From Bacteroidales bacterium (lineage in GTDB: Bacteria > Bacteroidota > Bacteroidia > Bacteroidales > UBA932), in assembly GCA_017469425.1 (NCBI GenBank), contig JAFUGJ010000085.1, positions 1 through 64,000 on the forward strand: 64,000 bases of DNA, given 5' to 3'. Below are positions 52,514 to 61,261 of this stretch, in pieces. Made by a program: the position numbers and the translations under genes. The stretch's first letter is position 1, and each line of letters opens with the position of its first letter. The notes beneath the pieces are model-generated. The model was given only the letters and a program-made list of their open reading frames with translations. It made no database searches and was not told the origin of the DNA.

Positions 52514-55500
52514 TCAGAATGTCAAGCTTATGCCAAGTGAATAAACCTTATACCAGGGATAGGTATTGCCGTTACGGTCGCTGTGCGCGGAAATCTGCTC
52601 CGGGTCAACATATTTTCCATGCACCGCACTCCATGTGAGAACATTCTCTCCGCTGAAGCAGATTCTGGCCTCCGACAGCCCGGCCTTGGATATAATCCGC
52701 CCGGGGATATTGTATGCGAGCGAAATGTTTTTCAGTCTCAGGTAGGCGAGATTCTGCAGATAGCGGGAGTTGGTATAGTATAGGGAACCGCTCGTGGATG
52801 AAAGCGCGGCATATCCCCTCGGTCTCGGGAAATACGCTCCGGTATTATCCTCAGCCCAGACATCGTTCATGAAACCCTTGGGAACGAAGGAGGCATAAGG
52901 ACGGGAATAAGGCCCCCAGAAACGCATGTTTTCGTGTCCGGGATACCAGTCCATGTGCCCTATCCCCTGAAAGAAAAACTGCAGGGTCCATCCGCTCCAC
53001 GACACATTGCCCCTCAATCCATAGTGCCAGCGGGGAAGGCTGTTGCCTATCACTTTCTGGTCGCCGGGATCCTTGAGGGTATTGTTGCCAGAGGTGATTT
53101 TGCCATCGCCGTTGAGATCCACATACTTCATGTCTCCGCCCCTCACTCCGCGCGAATCCTCATTGAACGAAGAGAAGTACCCCGGACTTATCTGCGACAG
53201 GTCAACCTTGGCGGCATAGGCGGCCGCTTCTTCATCGCTGGAGAATAGTCCATCCACTTCATATCCCCATATTTCACCAAGCCTGCGGCCGGGATAAGGT
53301 TCCGTAAGAAGGCCCGAAGGATTGTCGCAGCGCATGTATGTGGATATGTAGTCGGACAGCGTTGCCGTTATCCCATATTTCAGTTTTTTGCTCCACAGGA
53401 CACATTCGTCATTCCACGAGAGGGTTAGCTCGAAGCCCTTGGTCCTTATGTCATGGGCATTCACCAGAGGTTCAGTTGCGCCGTAGAACGAAGGCAGGGC
53501 CTGGCCGGAAGTGAGAATCCCGATGGCATCCCTAACATATATATCCGCCGATGCAGTGAGCCTGTTCCCGGCAAGTGTCATGTCGAGGCCTGCATTGCTC
53601 GTTATTATTTTCTCCCAGGTGCCGGTGTCAACAGGGTCATCCGCAACGGCATACCTGCCCAGTGTCTTTCCATCGAAAGAATAGCGCATGAAATTTCCCG
53701 TATGAATGGTCTGCCAGTATGCATATTCGTTGATTGACTGGTTTCCCAGCGAGCCGTAGGAAGCCCTGAATTTGAGTAGGGAAACAATTCCGCGGAAGTT
53801 ATCCCAGAATGGTTCGTCGCTGATTCTCCAGCCCCCGGAGAAAGACGGGAAGAGCCCCCATTTATTCCCTTTGGGGAAGCGGGAGGATCCATCGAAACGG
53901 CCGTTCGACTCAAACAGGTAACGCCCCTTCCAGTCATAGGAAAGGCGGTAGAAAAAGCCTGCAAGGGAATACTCCTTCACGCCTCCGGTGAGTCGTTTCA
54001 CCTCGCCCACGGCAAGGTTGAAATCCGACATGCTTTCGGAAAGGAGATCCTTCCTCTGGACAGTCAGCTGCCTGCTGGTCCAGTCTTCATAGGAACCGCC
54101 GCCCACGGCTGTGAGGTGATGGCGGCCGGCGAATGTGCGTTCATAAGTAAGGAAGGCATCAAAGGAATTCCTCCGTGTGCGTGTATCCTTTTCGGAAATA
54201 TAATCCTCGTAGGCGTTTTCGGGTTCGTACGCAGTTTCGCCCGGATACATTGAATATGCCGCAGGGGCACTGCGGTAGAGATTCTGCAAAGTATAGGAAT
54301 GGAAGGTGTACGAGCCTTTGAGGGATAATCCGGGCAGAAGGTCGGCAGTAAAATCGATGGTGTTGTACGACTGTTCGTCGGTGTTGGTTCCTCCTGTATT
54401 TCCGCTGCGAATCATGGAATTGTAGCCCGACATTATGAAGTGGGCCGATGAATTGGTGAGCACGGTGTGCGAGACGCTGGTGCCGTCCGGGTTCACAGGC
54501 AGGAAAGAGGGCAAGGCATGAATGGAAGGACGATAGAAGTTGATATACTGCGAATCCGTTCCGAGGTATTTATATCCCGAATTATAGTAACGGGAACTGT
54601 ATCCGAGGCTCAGCCAGTCGCGAAGCTGCATCTGAACCCTGCTCGAAAGGGTGTAGGAACTGAACCTGTCGGGCCCCATGCGCTGTATGCCCTGCTGGTC
54701 GTAGAAGCGGCCGCTGATTTTATACGAAACCCTGCTGGAGCCACCGGAAATCTCAATATTGTAATCCTGGGTCGGACGGGACTCGTTGTACAGATAGTCA
54801 TACCAGTCGAAATTGCCGAGGTAGATGTAAGAAGGCACACCGTCGCGCATTTCCGTAACAGTCCAAGGGCGTTCAGCCACCGGTTTCCTGTCGCCCCTCC
54901 GTTCATACAGGCGCTGATAGTCGGCATCCGTATATCGTGTGTAAGGGATACCGGAAACCGATGACAACATAAACTTGTCTGCTATCTTGGCGGCATCGTA
55001 TCCCCTTGTTTCGTAGTTGGTGGAAACGGTGTTCGCCGACAAAGAGAACCTCATGTTGAGGCTGACTTTGGGAGGCCTGTCACGCTGTCCGCTCCGGGTG
55101 GAGATAAGAATCACACCGAATGCCCCGCGCACACCATATATTGCAGCGGAAGAGGCGTCTTTAAGTATTGAAATTGACTCGATGTCTGCAGGATTCACGC
55201 TCATGGGATCGGTTTCCACTCCGTCCACGAGAATCAGGGGATCTCCTCCGTTGAGGGATGTCTTTCCCCGTATGTTGAACAGCGAAACCGCACCCGGCTG
55301 TCCGGATTCCTGCAGGATGTTCAGGTTGGATACCATTCCCTGCATCACCTGTCCGATTCCGGCAACCGGCCTGTCCTTCATATCCTTTTCGTCGAGGACA
55401 GACACCGCTCCGGTGACATTCTGCTTCATCTGCACGCCATATCCCACCACCACAGCCTCTTTGAGGACATTAATCATCCTTGCCGCACTGCGGACCTGCC

Positions 55501-55870
55501 CGGTATCGGCCGGAGGGGTGGAACTAGTGGCAAAAACATCCGAGTACAGGGTGTCGGCAATGATTTTCCTGCGCTCGGGAATCAGCACAATGCGCTCTTC
55601 GAGAATCAGGCAGCGCATATCAGGGAAAACCATGTTCAGGATATCCACAAGCTGCATATCCTTTACCTTGACGGTGACCCGCTTTGAGACATTTACCTCA
55701 TTGTTATTGAAGAAGAAAGCAAGGCCGGTTTCATTTTCAATGCTGCGGAACAGTTCCAGCACGCTCACATCCTCAAGATTGAGCGTAAGCTTCTGTGCTT
55801 CAAGCGTATGGTTGATTGCCTGAAGACACGACAAAAGAACAGTCAAGATGATAATCCGACTCCAGCGCAT
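52514..55870 (-). CDS. SusC/RagA transporter with STN signalling domain (second pair)
   Basis: The 1118-residue protein has a signal peptide and then an STN (secretin/TonB N-terminal) domain (about 25-100: LNLEDVSVLELFRSIENETGLAFFF, MQLVDILNMVF, RIVLIPERR). STN contacts the periplasmic part of FecR, so this transporter should signal substrate capture to the ECF sigma factor. A short Ser/Thr/Pro linker leads straight to the plug (VLKEAVVVGYGVQMKQNVTG, SILKDASSAAIYGVRG). The carboxypeptidase-regulatory-like domain usually found between STN and plug appears to be missing. The barrel ends in LGISLTF. It lies 21 nt after fecR. Confidence 0.95.
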   Translation of the reverse strand: MRWSRIIILTVLLSCLQAINHTLEAQKLTLNLEDVSVLELFRSIENETGLAFFFNNNEVNVSKRVTVKVKDMQLVDILNMVFPDMRCLILEERIVLIPERRKIIADTLYSDVFATSSTPPADTGQVRSAARMINVLKEAVVVGYGVQMKQNVTGAVSVLDEKDMKDRPVAGIGQVMQGMVSNLNILQESGQPGAVSLFNIRGKTSLNGGDPLILVDGVETDPMSVNPADIESISILKDASSAAIYGVRGAFGVILISTRSGQRDRPPKVSLNMRFSLSANTVSTNYETRGYDAAKIADKFMLSSVSGIPYTRYTDADYQRLYERRGDRKPVAERPWTVTEMRDGVPSYIYLGNFDWYDYLYNESRPTQDYNIEISGGSSRVSYKISGRFYDQQGIQRMGPDRFSSYTLSSRVQMQLRDWLSLGYSSRYYNSGYKYLGTDSQYINFYRPSIHALPSFLPVNPDGTSVSHTVLTNSSAHFIMSGYNSMIRSGNTGGTNTDEQSYNTIDFTADLLPGLSLKGSYTFHSYTLQNLYRSAPAAYSMYPGETAYEPENAYEDYISEKDTRTRRNSFDAFLTYERTFAGRHHLTAVGGGSYEDWTSRQLTVQRKDLLSESMSDFNLAVGEVKRLTGGVKEYSLAGFFYRLSYDWKGRYLFESNGRFDGSSRFPKGNKWGLFPSFSGGWRISDEPFWDNFRGIVSLLKFRASYGSLGNQSINEYAYWQTIHTGNFMRYSFDGKTLGRYAVADDPVDTGTWEKIITSNAGLDMTLAGNRLTASADIYVRDAIGILTSGQALPSFYGATEPLVNAHDIRTKGFELTLSWNDECVLWSKKLKYGITATLSDYISTYMRCDNPSGLLTEPYPGRRLGEIWGYEVDGLFSSDEEAAAYAAKVDLSQISPGYFSSFNEDSRGVRGGDMKYVDLNGDGKITSGNNTLKDPGDQKVIGNSLPRWHYGLRGNVSWSGWTLQFFFQGIGHMDWYPGHENMRFWGPYSRPYASFVPKGFMNDVWAEDNTGAYFPRPRGYAALSSTSGSLYYTNSRYLQNLAYLRLKNISLAYNIPGRIISKAGLSEARICFSGENVLTWSAVHGKYVDPEQISAHSDRNGNTYPWYKVYSLGISLTF

Positions 55871-55891
55871 AGAATGTCCTGTAAATAAATT

Positions 55892-56704
55892 CTACCTGAT
55901 GGAGACGGTTTCCCCCGAAAGGAGGTTGATGGTTGCGAGTATGGTATCCACGCTCTCGCCCCTTACGGTCATCGAGAGTTTGATATCGTGGGCTTCAAGA
56001 GTGTCGCTTATGGCAAGGCGGACGCCGAACCAATGCTCAAGAGAGGAAACCACCTCATCAAGAGGCATGTTTTCCATAACGAGCTTGTCGGAAATCCATA
56101 GGCTGTGGCACTTTGCATCGGTATCGGATACTGTCCAGGTGCTACCGTCGAAGGCAATGCTCTGGTCGGGATGCAGTTGCGTTGTGGCAAGGCCCTTGCC
56201 ATTCACCTTGATGGAACCTTCTTCCAGCCAGGCCGCAGGGAGAGCATCCTTATATGCCGATACGGTAAACTTTGTGCCGAGGACTGTTATGTCCATATCG
56301 CCGGTTTCCACCACAAAGGGATGTTCCGCATCCTTCACCACATCGAAATAGGCCTCCCCGCTGAGTTTCACGGTCCTTGTCGAAGAACCGAAGCCGGGAG
56401 CATATTCGAGGCTGGAATTCCTGTTCAGCCAGACGCTCGAACCGTCGGGAAGCGAGAATTGGGTCTTCTCGGCATCGGCGAGCAACATAACACTCTCCTG
56501 CCTGTTCGACCCTATGAAAACACCTGCAAAAACTACAGCAATAACTGCTGCCGAAGAAAGGATTGAGACCGTGCGCCTGCGTATGGCCCGCTCCTTAGAA
56601 AGACCTTTGGACAGAACCGCATCGGCCGATGAAAGACCCTTCCCTTCAAGAGGAGAAGCGGAATCCCATATCTGCCTGAGCCTGTCTTCTGATACTTTGG
56701 TCAT
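55892..56704 (-). CDS. FecR family anti-sigma factor
   Basis: The 270-residue protein has a short cytoplasmic part (1-42), one membrane helix (about 43-64, TVSILSSAAVIAVVFAGVFIG), and a periplasmic FecR domain (about 75-165: KTQFSLPDGSSVWLNRNSSLEY, VKLSGEAYFDVVKD, PFVVETGDMDITVLGTKFTVSAY). The C-terminal DUF4974 region (190-265: MENMPLDEVVSSLEHWFGV) resembles STN and binds the transporter. It should hold the divergently encoded sigma factor inactive until the STN-SusC reports ligand. It is first in the long operon and has its own TATATTTG element. Confidence 0.93.
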   Translation of the reverse strand: MTKVSEDRLRQIWDSASPLEGKGLSSADAVLSKGLSKERAIRRRTVSILSSAAVIAVVFAGVFIGSNRQESVMLLADAEKTQFSLPDGSSVWLNRNSSLEYAPGFGSSTRTVKLSGEAYFDVVKDAEHPFVVETGDMDITVLGTKFTVSAYKDALPAAWLEEGSIKVNGKGLATTQLHPDQSIAFDGSTWTVSDTDAKCHSLWISDKLVMENMPLDEVVSSLEHWFGVRLAISDTLEAHDIKLSMTVRGESVDTILATINLLSGETVSIR

Positions 56705-56712
56705 ATCCGATT

Positions 56713-56720
56713 CAAATATA
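56713..56720 (-). promoter_or_regulatory. -7 element for fecR and the long operon
   Basis: TATATTTG on the minus strand, 8 nt before the fecR ATG. ECF-dependent promoters may have other signals nearby that I cannot identify. Confidence 0.5.
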
Positions 56721-56786
56721 ATGATTTTATTGATATGACGACTTACTGCAGCAAAACACGTAATTACATTTTTTGGAAATAAGAAT

Positions 56787-56794
56787 TATCTTTG
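56787..56794 (+). promoter_or_regulatory. -7 element for the ECF sigma gene
   Basis: TATCTTTG, 20 nt before the proposed GTG start at 56815. It lies inside the longer in-frame open reading frame and so argues for the later start. Confidence 0.5.
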
Positions 56795-56814
56795 TATTCC
56801 AAACTAATAACCAA

Positions 56815-57345
56815 GTGGAGACTTCCCATGAAATCCTGACATGTCTCGGACAAGGAGACAGAACAGCTTTTTCGGCATTATACGACAGTTATGCCGGACA
56901 ATGCGCAGGTTTCATTGATGCCCTTATCCACGATTCCGAGTCCGCACGCGACCTCACCCAGGATATTTTCGTAAAGATTTGGCTGCGCAGAAAAATTGTT
57001 TGCAGGGCGAGGGATTTCGAAGCATACCTTATGGGTATGGCAAGGAATGCAGTTCTCGACTATTCCAAACACAAGAAGGTGGCGCTCCGCTTTGTTACTG
57101 AAGCTACAGGCTTGGCTAAAGAACTGATGGGAGAATCATTCGACGCAGCCGAGCAGTCCGAAACTGTTGAAAGGCTTCAAAAGGCAATAGGCAAGATGCC
57201 GCCCCAAAGGCGCAGGATATTTGTAATGAGCAGGTTGCAGGGCATGAACAACGCTCTGATTTCAGACCTCACAGGTTTAAGCATTCGTACTGTCGAGACT
57301 CATATCTCCCATGCCCTCAAGCAATTGAGAAAAGAGTTTTACTAA
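56815..57345 (+). CDS. ECF sigma-70 factor, FecI-like
   Basis: The 176-residue sigma factor has region 2 (FSALYDSYAGQCAGFIDALI, ARDLTQDIFVKIWLRR, FEAYLMGMARNAVLDYSK) and region 4 (LQKAIGKMPPQRRRIFVMSRLQGMNN, ISDLTGLSIRTVETHISHALKQL). It should direct RNA polymerase to the divergent fecR-susC operon when FecR releases it. The start is taken as GTG at 56815: there is no in-frame ATG before region 2, and the only upstream alternative is a TTG that precedes the promoter element. Its last codons overlap the end of the convergent FAD oxidoreductase gene by 4 bp. Confidence 0.92.
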   Translation: METSHEILTCLGQGDRTAFSALYDSYAGQCAGFIDALIHDSESARDLTQDIFVKIWLRRKIVCRARDFEAYLMGMARNAVLDYSKHKKVALRFVTEATGLAKELMGESFDAAEQSETVERLQKAIGKMPPQRRRIFVMSRLQGMNNALISDLTGLSIRTVETHISHALKQLRKEFY

Positions 57346-58901
57346 AAAAGGCAGCGTACTCTCCGGTAGTCTATATCCTGCACGCTGCAAGCTTCGTCGG
57401 CCGCTATGCAGGCCGCCCGGGCCGCAACTTCCCCGAGAGTCATGAACACAGGTTCCATCCTTATGGAGCCGAAAGCTATGTGGCTCGCCGACACACACAC
57501 CGGAACAAGCAGATTGGTGCATTCTTCCCGCTTTGGAACTATCGCCCTGTACGAAACGGGATATGGCCCCGGAATCTTGATTTCCACATCTCCCTCGTTC
57601 TTAACCATTTTCACTCCGTTCCTCTCAACCACTATCCTCTGGCAGTTGTGCGAATCCATCATGTAGGCGGCCTCCGCTATGCCGTCCTCCACCCTGATTC
57701 TTCCCTCGCAGTCCGCCTGGGTCACGACATAATCTCCCAGCATACGCCTGCCTTCCCGCACATAGAGCTGCGGCGTCCAGTGACCGTTTTCCGTATATTC
57801 ATCTTTGGGATATCCCCAGCGCGAAACCTCCCTGCTGAGCGCCTGTGGCACCCTCGGGTCGGTCAGGATAAACCAGAAAAGTCCTTTGATGTACTCCCCG
57901 TGTGCGTCCAGAATTTCCTTGCGCCTGGAATAAGAACCCTCAATGTATCCGGAATTGCATCCTATCATGTCGGTGGAAAAGCCTCCGTAGTTGTTTATGT
58001 CAGTTTTCCGCCCGGGCATGGGGCTCCAGATAAAATAACGGGCGTCCTCGGGCTGTGCAGCCATCAGCCGCGCCAGGAGTTCATATCTTCCAGCATCGTA
58101 TCCGTCAGGTTTCGTGAAAGGGATGCGGTTGTCAGTACTGTCAGTAAGGCACACCCGGAGATTGTAAGCCTGAACCAGGCTGTCCGCCGACCCTTCGGGA
58201 GATTCCGCCGCATCCGATATTCCCCACAGCAATCCACTCGAAGGCTCTCCCGGAACCACATAAGGGTCCACCCCGTCGGGGAACTGATGATACCATGCAA
58301 AATGAAATCCGTTCCAGGGTTCGCCGTAAGTTTCGGAAGATTCCCTTCCGGTGGTGTACCCCACACCCGCGGAAGCCATCAGGTCACCCTCGTAACTGCA
58401 GTCGATGAAAACCTTTGCCCTGATTGTTTTCTCCCTACCGGCAAAACAGCCTTTATCGTCAAGGGGAGCTATTCTGATACTCTTTATCTTCCTACCTCTG
58501 ACAACAGCCTTCCGAAGTCCTGTATCCTTGCAGATGCGTATCTTTGGAGAATCAAGATAGGATGCGAAAATTTCCGATGCAGCATGAGGTTCGAATACCA
58601 ATTTTGATACCGTGCCGTAGTATTTCCCAACATCATCGTAAAAATCCTTTGCAAGACCGCAGAGTTTCTGACGCTTTCCCATGTCGGTCTGCCCGAGGCC
58701 TCCGGTCGTAAGGCCCCCAATATGGGAAGAAGGTTCTATCAGTATTACATTTTTCCCCTGCTGCGCAGCACTTCTGGCAGCAATAACTCCCGCTGATGTT
58801 CCGCCATAAATGCAAATATCGCAGTCCGTTCCTGCCGGAGAGGCACAGGCTGCGATGCATATTGCCGGGAGAAGAAGCGACAAAAGCCCCCTCATGCCCA
58901 T
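57342..58901 (-). CDS. Secreted FAD-dependent oxidoreductase
   Basis: The 519-residue protein has an export signal (MRGLLSLLLPAICIAAC, perhaps a lipobox) followed by a Rossmann FAD site (CDICIYGGTSAGVIAARSAAQQG, GGLTTGGLGQTD). Further FAD_oxidored family blocks are VFIDCSYEGDLMASAGV, GYIEGSYSRRKEI, VTQADCEGRIRVEDGIAEAAYMMDSH and VPVCVSASHIAFGSIRMEPV. Members of this group are often found in polysaccharide loci, and some are annotated xanthan-lyase-like, but the substrate is unknown. The start overlaps the glyS stop by one base (TAATG). An exported redox enzyme in the glyS-suf operon is unexpected; it may belong functionally with the neighbouring sigma-controlled locus. Confidence 0.82.
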   Translation of the reverse strand: MGMRGLLSLLLPAICIAACASPAGTDCDICIYGGTSAGVIAARSAAQQGKNVILIEPSSHIGGLTTGGLGQTDMGKRQKLCGLAKDFYDDVGKYYGTVSKLVFEPHAASEIFASYLDSPKIRICKDTGLRKAVVRGRKIKSIRIAPLDDKGCFAGREKTIRAKVFIDCSYEGDLMASAGVGYTTGRESSETYGEPWNGFHFAWYHQFPDGVDPYVVPGEPSSGLLWGISDAAESPEGSADSLVQAYNLRVCLTDSTDNRIPFTKPDGYDAGRYELLARLMAAQPEDARYFIWSPMPGRKTDINNYGGFSTDMIGCNSGYIEGSYSRRKEILDAHGEYIKGLFWFILTDPRVPQALSREVSRWGYPKDEYTENGHWTPQLYVREGRRMLGDYVVTQADCEGRIRVEDGIAEAAYMMDSHNCQRIVVERNGVKMVKNEGDVEIKIPGPYPVSYRAIVPKREECTNLLVPVCVSASHIAFGSIRMEPVFMTLGEVAARAACIAADEACSVQDIDYRRVRCLF

Positions 58902-60439
58902 TACAGGTTCCTGAGCAAATTGCTGAGAGACACTTTCCTGTCAATCATGGCACGGAGGTCCGCAATGGGAACGCGTTCCTGTGCCATGGTGTCGCGGTCG
59001 CGCACGGTGACGCAACCGTCTTCCAGGCTCTGATGGTCAACTGTGATGCAGAACGGGGTTCCGATGGCATCCTGGCGGCGGTAGCGCTTGCCTATGCTGT
59101 CCTTTTCCTCGTACTGGCAGTTGAAGTCGTATTTGAGTTCGTCCATCACCTTCTGCGCAAGTTCGGGCAGTCCGTCCTTCTTTACGAGGGGTAGCACTGC
59201 AGCCTTTACGGGAGCAAGAGGCGCGGGGATGCTGAGCACTACGCGGCTTTCGCCGTTTTCGAGTTGTTCATTCTTGTACGCATGGCTCAGGACGGTGAGG
59301 AACATACGGTCAACTCCGATGGATGTTTCCACGCAGTAGGGAACATAGCTTTCGCCCGTTTCGCTGTCGAAGTACTGAAGTTTCTTTCCGGAGAGTTTCT
59401 GGTGGTTTCCGAGGTCGAAATCGGTACGGCTGTGAATGCCTTCCAGTTCCTTGAATCCGAAGGGGAAATTGAACTCGATGTCGGTTGCTGCATTGGCATA
59501 ATGCGCGAGCTTTTCATGGTCGTGGAAACGGTAGTTTTCATCTCCCATGCCGAGATTCTTGTGCCATTTCATGCGGAATTCCTTCCATTTGGCAAACCAT
59601 TCCATTTCGGTGCCGGGCTTGCAGAAGAACTCCATCTCCATCTGCTCGAATTCTCGCATGCGGAAGATGAACTGGCGCGCCACTACTTCGTTGCGGAAGG
59701 CTTTGCCTATCTGTGCAATACCGAAGGGTATCTTCATGCGCCCGGTCTTCTGCACATTGATGTAGTCGACAAATATGCCCTGTGCGGTTTCGGGACGGAG
59801 ATACACGGTATTGGAACCTTCTCCGGTGGAGCCGAACTGAGTGCTGAACATCAGGTTGAACTGGCGCACATCGGTCCAGTTCTTTGTTCCGGAAATGGGG
59901 CAGACTATATTGCAGTCGAGAATTATCTGCTTGTACTCGGCAAGGTCGTTCGCCTGTTCCGCCTTCAGGTAGCGGTTGTGAACTTCCTCATAGTGAGCCT
60001 TTTCGCGAAGGATGTTGGGATTGGTTTCGCGGAATTTGGCCTCATCGAAAGCCTCACCGAAACGCCTGCGACCCTTCTCTACCTCCTTGTTCATCTTCTC
60101 CTCTATCTTTGCGAGATAGTCTTCGATGAGAACATCGGCACGGTAGCGTTTCTTGGAGTCGCGGTTGTCGATGAGCGGGTCGTTGAAGGCAGCGACATGC
60201 CCGGATGCAACCCATGTGCTGGGATGCATGAAAATAGCGGCATCGATTCCCACTATATTCTCATGGAGGCGGACCATTGCCTGCCACCAGTAATTCTTGA
60301 TATTGTTCTTGAGTTCCACACCAAGCTGGCCATAGTCATACACGGCGCCGAGACCGTCGTAGATTTCGCTGGAAGGGAAGATGAATCCGTATTCCTTGCA
60401 GTGGGCCACCAAGATTTTGAAAAGTTCGTCCTGTGTCAT
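58901..60439 (-). CDS. glyS: Glycyl-tRNA synthetase, single-chain (alpha2) type
   Basis: The 512-residue class II synthetase attaches glycine to tRNA-Gly. Visible parts are the N-terminal SSEIYDGLGAVYDYGQLG, motif 2 (GIAQIGKAFRNEVV.RQFIFRMREFEQMEMEFF), the TYLRPETAQGIFVDY segment and motif 3 (YCVETSIGVDRMFL). A C-terminal anticodon-binding domain follows (LAPVKAAVLPLVKKDGLPELA, DAIGTPFCITVDHQ). This is the eukaryote/archaea-like alpha2 form, not the bacterial alpha2beta2 form. A TAAATTTG element 22 nt upstream gives it a promoter of its own in addition to read-through from folK. Confidence 0.96.
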   Translation of the reverse strand: MTQDELFKILVAHCKEYGFIFPSSEIYDGLGAVYDYGQLGVELKNNIKNYWWQAMVRLHENIVGIDAAIFMHPSTWVASGHVAAFNDPLIDNRDSKKRYRADVLIEDYLAKIEEKMNKEVEKGRRRFGEAFDEAKFRETNPNILREKAHYEEVHNRYLKAEQANDLAEYKQIILDCNIVCPISGTKNWTDVRQFNLMFSTQFGSTGEGSNTVYLRPETAQGIFVDYINVQKTGRMKIPFGIAQIGKAFRNEVVARQFIFRMREFEQMEMEFFCKPGTEMEWFAKWKEFRMKWHKNLGMGDENYRFHDHEKLAHYANAATDIEFNFPFGFKELEGIHSRTDFDLGNHQKLSGKKLQYFDSETGESYVPYCVETSIGVDRMFLTVLSHAYKNEQLENGESRVVLSIPAPLAPVKAAVLPLVKKDGLPELAQKVMDELKYDFNCQYEEKDSIGKRYRRQDAIGTPFCITVDHQSLEDGCVTVRDRDTMAQERVPIADLRAMIDRKVSLSNLLRNL

Positions 60440-60461
60440 TTTCCTATTATCTATTTATCTG

Positions 60462-60469
60462 CAAATTTA
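60462..60469 (-). promoter_or_regulatory. -7 element for glyS
   Basis: TAAATTTG on the minus strand, 22 nt before the glyS ATG. It overlaps the last bases of folK. Confidence 0.45.
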
Positions 60470-60892
60470 ATCATTTTTGCGCACCTGATCCAAGAGTGGG
60501 CGGATAAAGGGCCTTTCCTCCACCTGAGGATGGGGAATCGTGAGCGTAGGGGTGGACATCTGCACTTTCCCGTAAAGGAGGATATCGATGTCAACGATGC
60601 GGTTGTGGTATATCCTGCTCCCGTCCGCTGCATACTGCGGCTGGTCGGTACGGCCCATGCGCCGTTCTATCTCCTTGCATATGCCGAGTATGGTTTCCGG
60701 ACGCTTGCGGGTGTTGTATCGCGCCACGCAATTCAGGAAAGACGGTCCGTCGAAACCAACAGCTTCCGTTTCCATTATTTCGGAAAGCGCTTCATATCGC
60801 CCGAGATACCCATTCAGGAAACTCAGGGCCGACATTATATTGGCCTTCCGTGCTCCAATGTTGCTTCCAAGTGCAAGATAAAGTTCTGCCAT
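60467..60892 (-). CDS. folK: 2-amino-4-hydroxy-6-hydroxymethyldihydropteridine pyrophosphokinase
   Basis: The 141-residue cytoplasmic enzyme transfers pyrophosphate from ATP to hydroxymethyl-dihydropterin in folate synthesis. Family features are LALGSNIGARKANI at the N-terminus, ETEAVGFDGPSFLNCVARY, KEIERRMGR, and the HPPK signature RIVDIDILLYG with its Asp pair, followed by IPHPQVEERPF. The length is normal. It lies 6 nt after the DUF59 gene and 27 nt before glyS. Confidence 0.95.
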   Translation of the reverse strand: MAELYLALGSNIGARKANIMSALSFLNGYLGRYEALSEIMETEAVGFDGPSFLNCVARYNTRKRPETILGICKEIERRMGRTDQPQYAADGSRIYHNRIVDIDILLYGKVQMSTPTLTIPHPQVEERPFIRPLLDQVRKND

Positions 60893-60898
60893 ATCGCT

Positions 60899-61261
60899 TT
60901 ACAGTTCAGGATCCATTCCAAGAGCGATGCGGGCTTCGTCGGACAGCATGGACTGATCCCATACCGGTTCGAAAGTGAGTTCTATTTCACACTTGGTAAT
61001 CCCCGGGGTGAGTTCCACGCTATGCTGCACTTCAGCAATCACCTCGTCTGCCATGGGGCAGTTAGGCGCGGTGAAAGTCATTTTGATATACACTTCATGG
61101 GCCTTGTTGATGTTCAACTCGTAGATGAGGCCCAGGTCGTAGATATTGACAGGAATCTCAGGGTCGTACACCTGCTTCAAGGCGAGGATAACCGCATCGT
61201 AAAGGGGCGAAAGTTCCTTTACATCTTCCGGGGTGAGTATTTCATCCATATTGTCAGACAT
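60899..61261 (-). CDS. DUF59/MIP18 family iron-sulfur assembly protein (SufT-like)
   Basis: The 120-residue protein has the MIP18 signature YDPEIPVNIYDLGLIY and the conserved cysteine motif TAPNCPMAD (Cys68), then a C-terminal FEPVWDQSMLSDEAR. Homologues such as SufT act in maturation of Fe-S proteins. Its start overlaps sufE by 8 nt, and it follows sufS and sufE, which supports the Fe-S role. Confidence 0.92.
   Translation of the reverse strand: MSDNMDEILTPEDVKELSPLYDAVILALKQVYDPEIPVNIYDLGLIYELNINKAHEVYIKMTFTAPNCPMADEVIAEVQHSVELTPGITKCEIELTFEPVWDQSMLSDEARIALGMDPEL

Noticed and set aside
56773-56814. Upstream TTG start for the ECF sigma factor
   Set aside because: The extra codons contain the likely promoter element TATCTTTG and have no sigma-factor homology; the GTG at 56815 fits better.
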